Origin: Symsagittifera roscoffensis
Taxonomy: Eukaryota > Xenacoelomorpha > Acoela > Convolutidae
Direction of reading: 5' to 3'
Assembly (NCBI RefSeq): GCF_963678635.1
Contig: NC_087065.1
Span: forward strand, 71,743,345 to 71,807,344
Length of the DNA stretch: 64,000 nucleotides
Shown: positions 1 to 10,605 of the stretch, in pieces
How positions within the stretch are numbered: the stretch's first letter is position 1
Layout of the letters: every line of letters begins with the position of its first letter
Position numbers and translations under genes: made by a program
The notes under the pieces: generated by a model
Database searches by the model: none
The model's input: only the letters and a program-made list of their open reading frames with translations
What the model was told of the DNA's origin: nothing

Positions 1-59
1 GATATTTTGTCAGTGTATAAAGAATCACAATGCTTAGAGCTCAATTTTTTTTCAGTTGG

Positions 60-745
60 CTAGTATTGAATCAATTGTCTAACGTATTTAAATCTTGTCT
101 CAAATTTCAGTGAGTGAGACTTTGTTTCAATGTTGCCTGTTATCATAGTGTCATTGGCAAACAAATTTAGTTGCGAGTTTTTGATTTGATCAAAAATATC
201 ACTTGTACTGACTAGAAAATGTATGGGACCAAGAACTGAAGCTTGTGTCACTCCATTTAGTTTTCAAGATGGAGATTTCAAGTTCGATTGCTTTTTGCAG
301 AAAAAAATTTTGCGGTCTTTCACCTAATCATAGTATAAATAAGTTATACCTTGCTCCACCTAATCCTTGATTGAAACACTTTTTTAGCAACAGCTAGTGT
401 GGAATTGTGCCAAAAGGCATCTCTAACTGTTTTTTTTCCAATTTTTATCAAAATATTTCCTTGAGATTGACTTTGTTTTTTTTTGGTTAGCGTTTTGCTT
501 GTCTGAACAAAATATGTACTTTTCCAGAACACAATCAATCTCTTTCAAACAATTGTTTCGAAAGTTTCTTGAAAATCGGCAACAGTGATATATGATGATG
601 TTTCGCAAGATCAGTGTTTGAACCCCCATTTCTGAACAATGGAATTACTTTATCACCTTTCAGACAATCTGGGAAACATCATTTAGAACTAGTCCCATTG
701 GCTAACAGTGTCAAAAATCTTCACTGGTCATGGATGTTTTAAAAT
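60..745 (-). pseudogene. Decayed LINE reverse-transcriptase fragment
   Basis: Minus-strand translations carry two pieces of a non-LTR retrotransposon reverse transcriptase in the right order. Around 560-690 there is a stretch beginning PDCLKGDKVIPLF and continuing with HHISLLPIFKKL, which matches the 'FPDxLKxAKVxPIxK...YRPISLLP' region of the CR1/Jockey/RTE group. Around 60-270 there is GVTQASVLGPIHFL followed by LFANDT, a degraded form of 'GVPQGSxLGPLLF' and the catalytic 'FADDT' box, with the first Asp changed to Asn. The piece between them is interrupted by stops and frame changes. This is an old, inactive relic. The clade within the LINEs is not resolved. Confidence 0.75.
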
Positions 746-785
746 AGTTTATAAAGTCAATAAAATCTATCGATTGTTGGTTTAT

Positions 786-1405
786 TTTTGTTCCGACCAT
801 TGAAATTGGGGAGGAACTTTGTATTCGGGTATGTTTTATTTTCTTTTCAATTTTTGTTTTCCACGCAAAATCAGCTACCACAAATATTTATTGGAGAGTA
901 TTGAATGATGTATCAAATTAAAGCCCTTTCAGTCGTGATTCGACGACATTAAAAAATTTCAAAGAAGTTCTCACAGTGTGGAGAAAATCTGGTTTGAACT
1001 TTTTGATTTGTGGTCTAATTTCGAGCTATTTAGGAAGGTAGTTAGTGCTTGCAAGAACTTATTTAAGCTTAATTTAAGCCGTGAAAACTTAGTTATACTC
1101 AAATAAAGGTAGTTTTTGGAGTTTTTTAACGCAATTTTGGGAATCGAATACTTTAAAACTCAAAAACTTTTAATTGTTCTTTTAAAGTTTTTTTAAAGTT
1201 TCCCTAGTAATGATTCTTCAAAAACGGTTTTCCCTTTGACCTATTTTACTATGATTTTCAAATATGCTTGAGTTTTGTTATTTTGTTCAGACGTTTAAAT
1301 CACAACAAGCAAAAAACGACACGAAATTGAGAAAACACTAAGCTGTGGTCGGAACGTTTTGTGCTGCTTACACAGTAAACGGCTGTCCTTCGTTAGAATT
1401 GAAGT
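786..1405. repeat. Dispersed repeat, TTCCGACCA family, copy 1
   Basis: The segment starts with GTTCCGACCATTGAAA near 789 and ends with TGGTCGGAAC near 1345, followed by a tail resembling TGTGCT..TACACAG.AAACGGCTGTCCTT. Related copies lie at about 56338-56705, 60118-60602 and 60603-61090, with a tail-like fragment near 25845-25900. The matching termini are inverted (TTCCGACCA and TGGTCGG), and the interior shares CACGCAAAAT..G.TACCACAAATA and a CGACGACATTAAAAAATTTCAAA stretch with the other copies. It has no coding capacity. It is probably a non-autonomous DNA transposon. Confidence 0.6.
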
Positions 1406-4179
1406 TGAATAAAACACTTCTCTGACGTTTGTGCGTGTGAAGGCACTACAGTTGTAAGACTTTTGTTTTGGAGCTTCTTTGCAAATTGTTTGAATCGTTT
1501 TAGTAATAAAAATTAAATTTGTGAAAAAAAAATATTTATTGACATGATTTCTTTTTTTTTCTAAAAGCTCTCCAAATCTTATCGTTTGAATAATTTGTAA
1601 AGTTTCAGAACAATTATTTCGTCTTAGTTTTTTCTTAAAATCTTGATATATTTACGAATTGGGTTTTGTATTGTTTTCAATGCTATAGTTGTGATTTTAA
1701 GTTTGTCCTTTCGATGAAGATATTTCTTGTTTTTGTAAAAATTGGTTTCTGGATTCGATATGTGTGTTTATTTCCTGAGCTAATTTCCGCAATGAATAAT
1801 AAATGTTTTATGAATACTGATTTTGGATTTGTAATTTGATGCTCCTGTTTCATAGTTTACTAAGTCGGTACATGAAGCGAAATTTTTTGATTCACGGGTA
1901 TTTATTTTATCAACATATCAACCTTTTGTGTTATCTAAATAACGCCAATTTTTTCGCATTTTACATCTTGTGTTGTGGCCCATGTATTTATTAGATCGTC
2001 AGCAGAAATTAAAGATGCAATTGCACACTTCTTACGTAAGAGGCATTGGTTATTGCACAAACTTGTCCTCCATCAGCACCAGAGATGAGTATTGCTGGAA
2101 AGAACTGACTGACTATCAGATTCAGTTGAATCGGCAGCGGGCGAGCTTGCATATAAGTGTTGGTATTGTTTCAACATTTCACACTTATCTATTTTGTTCA
2201 AACTTTAGGTGCATTCGATTTTTTGAAATATATTTTTTTCAGAGATAAAAATGCTTGATGATGATATTGTTAAAGAACTGCAAAGCAATTTTCAGTACAC
2301 ATTTTATCTGATTTGTTTTTTTTTCCTGCCTATGTTTTCATTTTTTTTTCGTTTTTTGCACACACCAATATTGAATTCTCGCCAAATGAAACTTTTGTCA
2401 TTTGCTTCAACTTTTAGGACTGAAAAATGCATAGCTTAAGATACCAAAAATTGTCTGTTTTTTCATTTGATCTTCTGTTCAAAACAGTCAAGACTCTCAA
2501 CCTTTTTCAAACTTTTGTCTTACAAGTTAATATCTGAGATCGTGTTGATTTTTTTCCTGACCAGAATGTAACAAATCTTTTTTTGACACAAAACCCAATT
2601 CATCTTCCTCAGAAGGCTGCTTATTATGCAGGTCCTCGTTGATGTTACATATCACCTACTATCAGGTTTTCGCTTCAATTTGGCTTGTTCTGGCGGAAGA
2701 AGTTCATTGATATACAATTGGCGTCTATTCAATTGGTTTCATTACCTTAACTTTTTCCTTTTACTGTACACAGCATCTTTGTAGTTGAAATAATTGAATT
2801 TCATTATCACTATAGGCATCGATTCATATGGAAAAGACCCTCTCCAATAATTAAAAACGCCAACCAAAAAATTTCCTTATGTACCGACCCGAACTTTTTA
2901 GATTCGAGTATCAAAAGACAGTTTCAAGATTATTTGACATTCCTTTTGGGTGTACTTTTGTCGCTCTCGCAAAGTTTTTTAAGCTTTTTTGGAACTGTTT
3001 TTCTTTGGTTAAACATCTTGTTGCTAGTAACGTTTTCCAGTTTCTCTAGGCCATTTTTTGATTACACATTTTTTTAAATATCAAACAGGAAGGGTTAGGA
3101 TTTAACTATCAGTTGTAATCCTAAAACGAGAACCTTTTTCTCAAAAATAAAAGTGTTCTTCAAATTGGTTTTGTTCTCTCAATTGTTACCTGCAAAACCT
3201 TTATAGACCTATTGTAATTGATCTAATTGCATGAAACTGCTTTGATGGTTTATTTTTGGTGCATTTGATTTTTGAATTTTTGATAATCTCTTTCATTGTG
3301 GACATTTATAATTCAGTTATTATACAAAAAAAAAATTTTTACTACGGGTTTAATTGTTTTCGACCCAACTCGCATGAATTAGAGTTCAATTTAGATGGAA
3401 ATTTTGCCGCATAGCATTTCAAATTGGCAAATTATAAGCGTGTGTTTTATCCGCCTTTTTAAATTTCTAATGTTTAAGGACAGCAAAGTCCGTTGATGAA
3501 GTTGTCTCGACGTTAGACTTTAAACCTGTAAACCTGTAAACCTGGAGTTTGTTCATTTGAAAACCGAAGCCGGCGGTTTTTTTATTTCTCAAGGTTTTTG
3601 TGAAGCTTATTTGAAGCTTTTGGGTCTTTTGTAAACTGCAGCTTCGCATCAGCTTTCTGTTATGATTGATTACAATTTCAAATTCTTCTTCCTATGTTTT
3701 TCACAAATTACATTTTAATTGTAAAACTTATGGATCCATTTAACAATTTTCCCTTCTTCTTTTATATTGTTGATGGGGACGATTGTTATGTAGATCATGT
3801 TAGTCGAACTTTCAACCATTCAGAATGCAGCAAAATTAATTTTCTCAATACAAATTTCTAGTGCTAATTTTCTGTATTTATTTATTGGGGTAGATATTTT
3901 TTAGTAATTACCATAGGGGGAAGGGGGTTGCGTTGTTGAGTAAATCCAAAATTATTCAAAAATACAGTTTTTAATTTTAAAAAAATGTTTTTTTTTTATT
4001 CTTTTTTGTCTGTATTTCCTTAAAATATGTTGGTTTTAACTAAATGTTTCTGATTTGATTAAATTATGTCCTTTTGCTATTTCAAAAATGGCTTTAGTCA
4101 GAAGAGATTGAGTGCGCTTATACGTGGGAATAAACTCCATGCCAAAAACTTCCAGGTCATTACTTCTTGTTTGATTAAA
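1406..4179. other. AT-rich DNA without a gene I can recognise
   Basis: This stretch contains only short open frames in T-rich sequence. A 92-codon plus-strand frame at 1970-2248 and a 62-codon frame at 2251-2439 have no recognisable motif, and the latter runs into low-complexity Phe-rich sequence. I see no RNA gene, no clear splice structure and no intact transposon here. Confidence 0.4.
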
Positions 4180-5509
4180 TGAGTTATAACCGAGGTGGTT
4201 AACTCATAGAGTAATTTCGGATAGGGTACACCGTCTGCTCGTCACGCTATCTTATTTTCGGCCGGATAGATTCGTGCAACTTCTTAGTCTAATACCGATC
4301 CTAATCTTACTCTTATACTATCTAGTCTCAGGTTGTTTAACTAGTCTCTGCTAGGCTCAATAGATCTAGGGTATACTGGTTTATTGCGGCTGCTGAAGTT
4401 CTCTTGGAGAGTCAACTAATTTCTAAGTTAAATTCAAATCTCTCTGGTGCTGAAATTACAAGTAATTTCAGCACTTACAAATAAGTGGGTTGTTAGTTAG
4501 ATGGATCATGATTGGTTATTATTAAATACTTTACAATGGTAAAATATCTAATTTATCCAATCATAAAATGTAGTTTAGATCAGGTTCCACCCATCCGGGT
4601 TTTACAAAGTTTTTTAGAATAGTCTTTCTGTAATTCAAAGGATGGATGATGGACGTTAGTATTTGGCGAACATCATAATTCTTCTGGGTTTTCGTGTTAG
4701 AGAAGTTCCAGGTTCAATCGCTGTGTCTTCTCATGACAACGGCTGGGTTTTCGCAACAAACTCAAATCTGATTTCAGAATGGTTGGCTATGTCAGGTTTT
4801 TCTGTTCCATGTAGAGAACTTCTTTTGGGTTGACCTTGTCTGGGAATGGCGTGGAGATTGTGTGTGGAGGGGATGCCTGGTTACTCGGATCTGTACGTAT
4901 ACTTGAACATCGAGGTGGTCATTGTTCTAGTTCAATGAAGTCCTTTTCTGCGAAGTCAAGTCGTACTCTAAATCCTTTGAGTTGTGATTGTGGGCGGCAT
5001 ATTGATTGTGGTTGGCCATTCTTTTTCGAGTGTAGTGGGGTCATTTTGTCTTTGGATGTTCGTCTTTGGTGTTGTATGCTGATCTATATACTGCAAGGTA
5101 TAATTTACATTTTATAAAATTTTTATTAGTTTGGTGTTTTAATTATGATTTTGGTTAGTTGTTTTCACAAAAGCTTTTTGTTTTAGTTCGGTTATTTTGA
5201 AGAGTTACTCACCCTTGAGTACCTCTTATTAAAAATAGAAGTGTGGTCACAAAGCGTGGATGTAGCGCGGTGGGTTAGGCCGGCTATAGAGCATGCTCAG
5301 GACGTCCTCTCTGGTGGGTTAGGCCAGGAGTGGGAGTATGATTTCGTGCGGTTTCTGTGAGGGGTCCTGTTGTGTGATAACGTTTTATGTTGGGTTTATT
5401 ATGGTTTTTCTTATGTTTCGTTGGTTGTGTCCTTTTTTCAAAAATCAAATTGTTTTTGGTATGGGTTTGTCTTTCGACTTTTTTGTGTTTTATTATTTCT
5501 TTCTTAGAC
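4180..5509 (-). repeat. 3' LTR of the giant retrotransposon
   Basis: This repeats 24244-25528 in the same orientation. The shared left edge is TGAGTTATAACC, which on the minus strand gives a terminal ...CA. The shared right edge ends in TTCTTAGAC. Relative to the other LTR it has about 45 extra bases near 4780-4830, plus scattered single-base differences. The short plus-strand open frames inside it (for example near 4830-5117 and 5338-5593) also occur in the other LTR and are not likely to be genes. No clear polypurine tract adjoins its inner edge. Confidence 0.85.
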
Positions 5510-6180
5510 TTTATAATAGTCTTCAAAAGAATAAATTATCCAGTTTTAAACTGGGTTAATCCGGTTTGGGTACCGTTGGTTTCCTTTTCTTAGTCATGCT
5601 GTTATTCTATGTGTTGTGGTGTTTAGTAAGCTGCGTTGGTTAGTTTTGTTTAGTATATAATTCCTTTCCAACCGGGTTAAAGGAAAGTTTGAAACGTGTT
5701 ATCGTGTGTTAGAGTTGTTGAGTGTGAAAGCTTGAAACTGAAAATCATTATTTAAACAATTCTTCGTGGGCGAGCTGTGCGAGTATGGATAGAATTCTTG
5801 TGCGAGTGAATGGAAATATCAAAAGGTTAGTACTGCATTTTCGTCTTATCAATTTACTACATAGAATTTCAATTTTACTGCTAGTTTTGGGGAAAAATTA
5901 AGTTATAAATTTTCATCATTATTAGAATTACTGCTTTTAGGGAAATAATTTATAAATTAAATTACTACATTGGTATGAACTTTATTTAATTTAGCTGGTG
6001 CAAAAGAGTATTAGAGTTTTGAACAATTTGAAGAAGTTTTCTATTTTTTATTTTTCTTTTGTGTATTTTGCAGATGATCGTGAGATGAAGACTAAAAATC
6101 TAAATAAAACATGGATAAAGAATGGTTAGCGTTTTTTTTAAAATTTATTAGTTAAGAATATGAGAATTTATACTTACCTG
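5510..6180 (-). other. Non-coding segment between last ORF and 3' LTR
   Basis: About 670 bases between the stop of the last minus-strand ORF and the inner edge of the 3' LTR. It is AT-rich and lacks open frames. I expected a polypurine tract here as plus-strand priming site but see none immediately next to the LTR; pyrimidine-rich plus-strand runs (purine on the coding strand) occur near 6040-6065. Confidence 0.4.
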
Positions 6181-7195
6181 TTAGTCGTCGGGGAAAAAAC
6201 CGTGGGGGAAGATGTCGTGGATTATGTCGGAATTTGTTAGTAACTTTGCTAGTATGCGAATGATGTTTTTAGTTTGAAGCAGTGGCCAAAGCAATTGAAG
6301 TGCTTTAATGGTTTTTAGTTCTTCAGTGCCAACTGCAAAATCATAAGGTGTGTTTTGGATGAGATTATATAGTTTGTGGTTATATTTAGTGTCGTGGATG
6401 AATTCTAATATGGGGATTTCTATAGGTTGAACAAATTCATGTGGGATAAGGAAGGGTCTGGATTCTTTTGCGTTGAAGGTCTTTGTGATGGGACAAAAAA
6501 TATACATTGGGGTTATGGGATCATAATTGCGAAGAATACCGTGAAGGTTAGTATCTTTGATGCAATATGTGAAGTTAAGAAAAATGGTGAAGTGTACTTA
6601 GAGTTAATAAATTGAAAACGGTGGTGTGGTTGTCTTGATGGAGTGTGTAGATCAAAGTGATTTTGTATGAAACGATAATATGTATATGTGTGGGTTTGTT
6701 TAGTGCGTAACATAATATTGTGTGAGCAGTGCAAATCTCGTTCATGTGGTGCAAGGAAATGAAAGGTTAGTGAAAATAATTGAAATTTTTCTTTAAAACT
6801 TTCGTAAGCTTGTGTGTCGGTTAGTGCTTCAGAAATGATGTGGTCGAATTTGCGATCAAATATATTGAGTGTAAATACATATGGTGTTTTGATGAAAAAT
6901 GTTTCTGTGATTTGTGGGTTAGCGAAACGGTCATCATCTAAAAATTGGTCTTGGTTAGTTCGGATGATGTTGTGATCGTAAAATTCTAGCGTGTATTCGT
7001 TAGCTCGGGGTGCAGTGTATGTTTTTAGTGACGTTTTATATCCTATATAAGTAAATTGTCTATGTGTTAATGGTGTGGTGAGTCGATATAGCATATATTT
7101 ATGTCTTTCTATATCGATGTGAGTATTAGATAAAGGTAGGCAAAAAGGGGTTAGTAAAATGATAATATGATGTCCATTGAAGTGTAGGCATTAAA
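6181..7195 (-). pseudogene. Unknown accessory ORF of the retroelement, frame-broken
   Basis: Two minus-strand open frames of 193 codons (7094-6513) and 108 codons (6507-6181) lie end to end in different frames. The second frame is open well upstream of its first ATG, back to about 6600, overlapping the tail of the first. This suggests one protein of roughly 320 residues with a one-base frame break near 6595. A similar frame change near 7135 separates an ATG at about 7193 from the main frame. The protein is rich in His, Phe, Tyr and Thr and has no signal peptide or membrane segment that I see. I recognise no family. It sits last in the element, where retroviruses keep accessory genes. Confidence 0.5.
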
Positions 7196-7205
7196 ACGTG
7201 TTCAT

Positions 7206-7991
7206 CTACAAAACTGCGTGTGTTGTTAGTGTCGTTAGGGGGGTGTTCAAAGTATACTGTGGAAATGAAGGTAGGGTGATGGCTAAAAAATCTTTCGTGT
7301 TAGTGTGATTTGGATGATTAATATATTCACGGGCTGTTCCTGGTTTTGTTGGAAATGGATGGTTCGGGAATTTTCTTTTAAAAGTGCGATAAGCTCTATT
7401 AGTGCTATTTGATGATTCGGTGGATGTGGAGGATGGTGCTAATGATGCGGTATAAGCTGAAGAGGGTGTAGGGGTAGGTGGGTTTGATGATTCTATTGTG
7501 GATGAAATCTGATTTATAGTGGAATGTTCAAGGTGGAAGGGTTGTTGTTGTAGGGTGATAAAATTATCTAGTTCCTGGGAGATTTGGGGAGTATCTGGAG
7601 AATTGGATGATCGGTCTGAATGAAATGAAGAGTAGGTTGGGGTGACTTGTGAAGCATAAGAGGGTGTAGAAATCGATGGGAGTGGGTTATTTGGCGGGAT
7701 TGGTTGAAAAGGGGGTTTTGAAAAAACTGAGGAGTTGGTTTGAAAATTATTGGATGGAGATGGTTCAGAGTCTGCAAATTCATCAGGGGTTTCAATATCT
7801 GGGTTATTGAGTTGTGAGATGGAGTATAAAACTGAGATATGTGAATTAGTGTCTGAATTCATGCCTGATGTTACATTATTGGTTGGGAAATCGGGTGGCG
7901 GGAAAGCAAAAAGTGGAATTATTGTAATTGGAGTGTTGAGGTTGGTCGGGTGGGAATTTGAGCGGTGTAGGGATCCAAGTTGTCGGCTCAT
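7206..7991 (-). CDS. Pro/Ser/Thr-rich retroelement ORF, function unknown
   Basis: A 261-codon ORF starting with ATG (MSRQLGSLHR) just inside the end of the preceding env-tail frame, with an overlap of a few bases. The composition is strongly Ser, Pro, Thr and Asn rich, with repeated short Pro runs, so the protein is probably disordered. There is a basic patch near the C-terminal third (FKRKF). I see no membrane segment and no catalytic motif. The overlap with the env tail suggests coupled translation on the same RNA. The composition resembles that of the ATG-less ORF upstream of env, but I see no alignable identity. Confidence 0.5.
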   Translation of the reverse strand: MSRQLGSLHRSNSHPTNLNTPITIIPLFAFPPPDFPTNNVTSGMNSDTNSHISVLYSISQLNNPDIETPDEFADSEPSPSNNFQTNSSVFSKPPFQPIPPNNPLPSISTPSYASQVTPTYSSFHSDRSSNSPDTPQISQELDNFITLQQQPFHLEHSTINQISSTIESSNPPTPTPSSAYTASLAPSSTSTESSNSTNRAYRTFKRKFPNHPFPTKPGTAREYINHPNHTNTKDFLAITLPSFPQYTLNTPLTTLTTHAVL

Positions 7992-8690
7992 CGTGGGCTA
8001 AAAAAATTATTATTTTGAGACTGAAAAGCGGTGGTATGGGGTTGTTCTATAATTTGTTCATATGTATTTTCATCTAGTGGATGGTGTGTCATTATATGTT
8101 GAATGGGACTTTGTGATATGGTTGGTCTAAAATTTGGATTATGTGTTATTGCTAAATTTCGAAAATTTCGTGGGACTAGTGATAGTGGATGGTTATGTGG
8201 TAGGGGTGGTAACTGTGGTACTGTAGGCGTTATGTCTACATTGTTATGTTCTTCGTCGTATGTGTTCTGTCTTGTTGCTATTTTTGTGTTGTATTCTTTT
8301 ATTTGTGCGTCTAAAAGAATTTTGCTTATTGATGATGAAAAAATTCCAAAAAATCCTGCAAATAGTATGCGTGCTACACTTGCTTGTTTATTTATTTGTG
8401 TGTGTATAGCGCATGTATTATAGATTCCTTTTAAAAGCGAAAAAAGAAATCCTATAAAATTAAACATTGCGTATAAAATAGTTAATTTTTCTAAGATGTA
8501 GTAGGGCCATCCTAGAAAATCGAGAATTTCATTTTTTAGTGTAACAAAGCTAAAAATATTTATAGGTGAAATATCTTGTGGTCTATATTTTTCACCGTTT
8601 AGATATATATAGTCTTTAATGTCTTTAAAATATCCGCTATAGTCTTGTGTATAAATATCTGCAAATCCTGCGGTTTCGGCAAGTTTGCGT
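7988..8690 (-). pseudogene. env: Envelope C-terminal part (membrane region), out of frame
   Basis: This minus-strand frame is open from about 8690 to the stop at 7988; its first ATG is at 8467. It encodes an aromatic stretch (the block GWPYYILEKLT), a hydrophobic segment starting MFNFIGFLFSLLKGIY, a second hydrophobic segment (ILFAGFFGIFSSS) and a long hydrophilic Pro/Asn-rich tail. This looks like the membrane-proximal, transmembrane and cytoplasmic end of the envelope protein encoded just upstream. The two are in different frames in this copy, and the change lies near 8690. The ATG at 8467 could still give a separate small membrane protein. Confidence 0.65.
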
Positions 8691-10605
8691 AAGTTTGGTC
8701 AATTGATTGTCTTTGTATAGTGTCCATTTGTGTTAATATTTCTTGGAATTGTTGTGTTCTAATGTGATGTTGGATATCGGATTTTGAATATATTCCAATT
8801 GATTGTAGGTCAATATTTGGGTTTCGAGCAATAGCTCTGTTGCTTTCAGGTGAAAATTTTTTGAGTGATTGCATTAATGTGGGATATGGGGTAAGAAGGT
8901 AATATTTATCTTCATCAGGGTTCAGTTGAACTACATTGTGGCTATTTTCTGATCCACATGGGACTGCGGTATCCCAAAAATAGGTTCGTCTTGAAAGCGT
9001 GTCAACGAAATGCACTTTATTCTTATAAAAGATAGGGATTCTTTTATAGCATCGTTTATCTTCAAAAACATATAGTGGTGATACTTTTTTGGTACAGGTA
9101 TAAAACCATAAAATGTTTCCTTCATAGTCTAAAAAATTTGATCTATTTCCTGATAGTAGATATCCTGCGTAGGGTATTTTTAATACTGCTAGTGCAAGTG
9201 ATTGTAGGATTTGTGTCCTTTCTAATTCGCATAGCTGGTGAAGTGTTTCTAATTCAGAGAGTGACATTTCTTGAAAAATTCGGCTAATTGTGTAGTCTAA
9301 TTTCATATCTAGGTGAATATCATAGTGGATGTTACCGAAATAAGTACTATTCATTAGTGATAGTTCTTGTAAACGTGTGCTTCTAGTGTTATGGGGCTTT
9401 AGATGTCCACCAGGTTGACTTTTACTTTTTTGAAAATCAACTGGTATATATGATGTTCCTTCATTTATGGGGTGACTTGTGGCGTATGGGTCGATTTTTA
9501 CTTTTCCAGTGGTCATGTCGAATCCTTTTTCGTATTCAACTAATATCTCGGAGTATTGTGTTTTGTGAAGTGGATTTCTGTATTTACATGCAAGTTCTGT
9601 TTCTTGATATATTTGAAAACGTGTCAATTTATTTTCTATATTGTGTATGTTTCTAAAATTTGAACTTTGTCTTCGTGATGGATGGACTTGTTCATATGGA
9701 ATTGATTGTACAAAATATTTTTCGTGAAATTTTATCATACGAGCATGTACTTTTGCTACTTGAAATGTTTTACATGTGTCTTCGGGGAACCAAACAATTG
9801 TTGCTTGTGTTCGTGTTGTAGGGTCACAATAGCCTTGATCGTTTTTACAAGGTAATCTAATTCCTTGATAGATTATGGTGTTGTCAGATAAATCGCGTGT
9901 GAGTTGTATTTTTTCGAGTTGTATTTTCCAATCGAAAAACATGATTTCTTGATATCCTTTATTTTTTGTGTCTGCTTTGCAGTTTGATGGGTCATTTATA
10001 CCAATGTGTGGTATCCAGTGTTTATCGTGTATATCATAAGTTAATCTTCCGTGTGCGCCGTTGTATGGGTATTTTTCATCTAATTTTATATGTCCTTGAT
10101 ATCTTTCAAGTTCTGCTTGATGTACAGAATCTGAAAAAACTTGGAAATATACTAATTTTCTATCTGTGTTTTTATTTCTTGTGATATTGAGTCTTAGTAA
10201 CTCGTTTTTACAATCTTCGGGATTGAGATGTAAAAGTCGTTCGATATTACTCTGGTAGAATGATTCGTGGTCAAGTCTCTTTTTATTTCCATTTGAGACT
10301 TGTGAACAATGTACTTTCTTTTCAGAAAATGTTGCTGTGAATTTATATCCTATAACTGTTGTTGCTCGGGCTTTTGAATAAAGTGTCGCTATAACATTTG
10401 TTGTTTCTATGGCTTGTGGTTCTGTTTCGCATTGTGATACTTGATTTATTGCATATTTGTGTAATGTTTTTTGTTCGTTTTCTTCACAATCGTAATGTGT
10501 TACTAATAAATCTTGGGGTCCTGTGCGGGGGGAAGGGTTTATGTTTTCATTTGATGTTATTAGAAAAAGGAGTTGGAGAAAAATTAAAATTTTTAGAATA
10601 TACAT
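8599..10605 (-). CDS. env: Retroelement envelope glycoprotein ectodomain
   Basis: A 668-codon ATG-initiated ORF. Residues 1-18 (MYILKILIFLQLLFLITS) form a signal peptide. The rest is a Cys-containing ectodomain beginning with a YDCEEN block and a VSQC motif, with a possible basic cleavage site (SRRQ) near the middle. The last ~30 residues run in a wrong frame: the open frame carrying the membrane anchor (7988-8690) overlaps this ORF's end, so this copy would make a secreted, anchorless product. From memory of the families, the conserved opening block resembles the glycoproteins of chuvirus-like negative-strand RNA viruses, versions of which occur in BEL/Pao and some Ty3 elements. I could not search. 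The start ATG overlaps the stop of the ORF before it by 13 bases. Confidence 0.75.
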   Translation of the reverse strand: MYILKILIFLQLLFLITSNENINPSPRTGPQDLLVTHYDCEENEQKTLHKYAINQVSQCETEPQAIETTNVIATLYSKARATTVIGYKFTATFSEKKVHCSQVSNGNKKRLDHESFYQSNIERLLHLNPEDCKNELLRLNITRNKNTDRKLVYFQVFSDSVHQAELERYQGHIKLDEKYPYNGAHGRLTYDIHDKHWIPHIGINDPSNCKADTKNKGYQEIMFFDWKIQLEKIQLTRDLSDNTIIYQGIRLPCKNDQGYCDPTTRTQATIVWFPEDTCKTFQVAKVHARMIKFHEKYFVQSIPYEQVHPSRRQSSNFRNIHNIENKLTRFQIYQETELACKYRNPLHKTQYSEILVEYEKGFDMTTGKVKIDPYATSHPINEGTSYIPVDFQKSKSQPGGHLKPHNTRSTRLQELSLMNSTYFGNIHYDIHLDMKLDYTISRIFQEMSLSELETLHQLCELERTQILQSLALAVLKIPYAGYLLSGNRSNFLDYEGNILWFYTCTKKVSPLYVFEDKRCYKRIPIFYKNKVHFVDTLSRRTYFWDTAVPCGSENSHNVVQLNPDEDKYYLLTPYPTLMQSLKKFSPESNRAIARNPNIDLQSIGIYSKSDIQHHIRTQQFQEILTQMDTIQRQSIDQTYANLPKPQDLQIFIHKTIADILKTLKTIYI

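Noticed and set aside
1970..2439. Two plus-strand frames of 92 and 62 codons
   Set aside because: No recognisable domain, one runs into Phe-rich low complexity, and no splice partners were seen.
4830..5593. Open frames inside the left LTR, repeated in the right LTR
   Set aside because: Both copies share them because the LTRs are duplicates; no motif or start context supports a protein.
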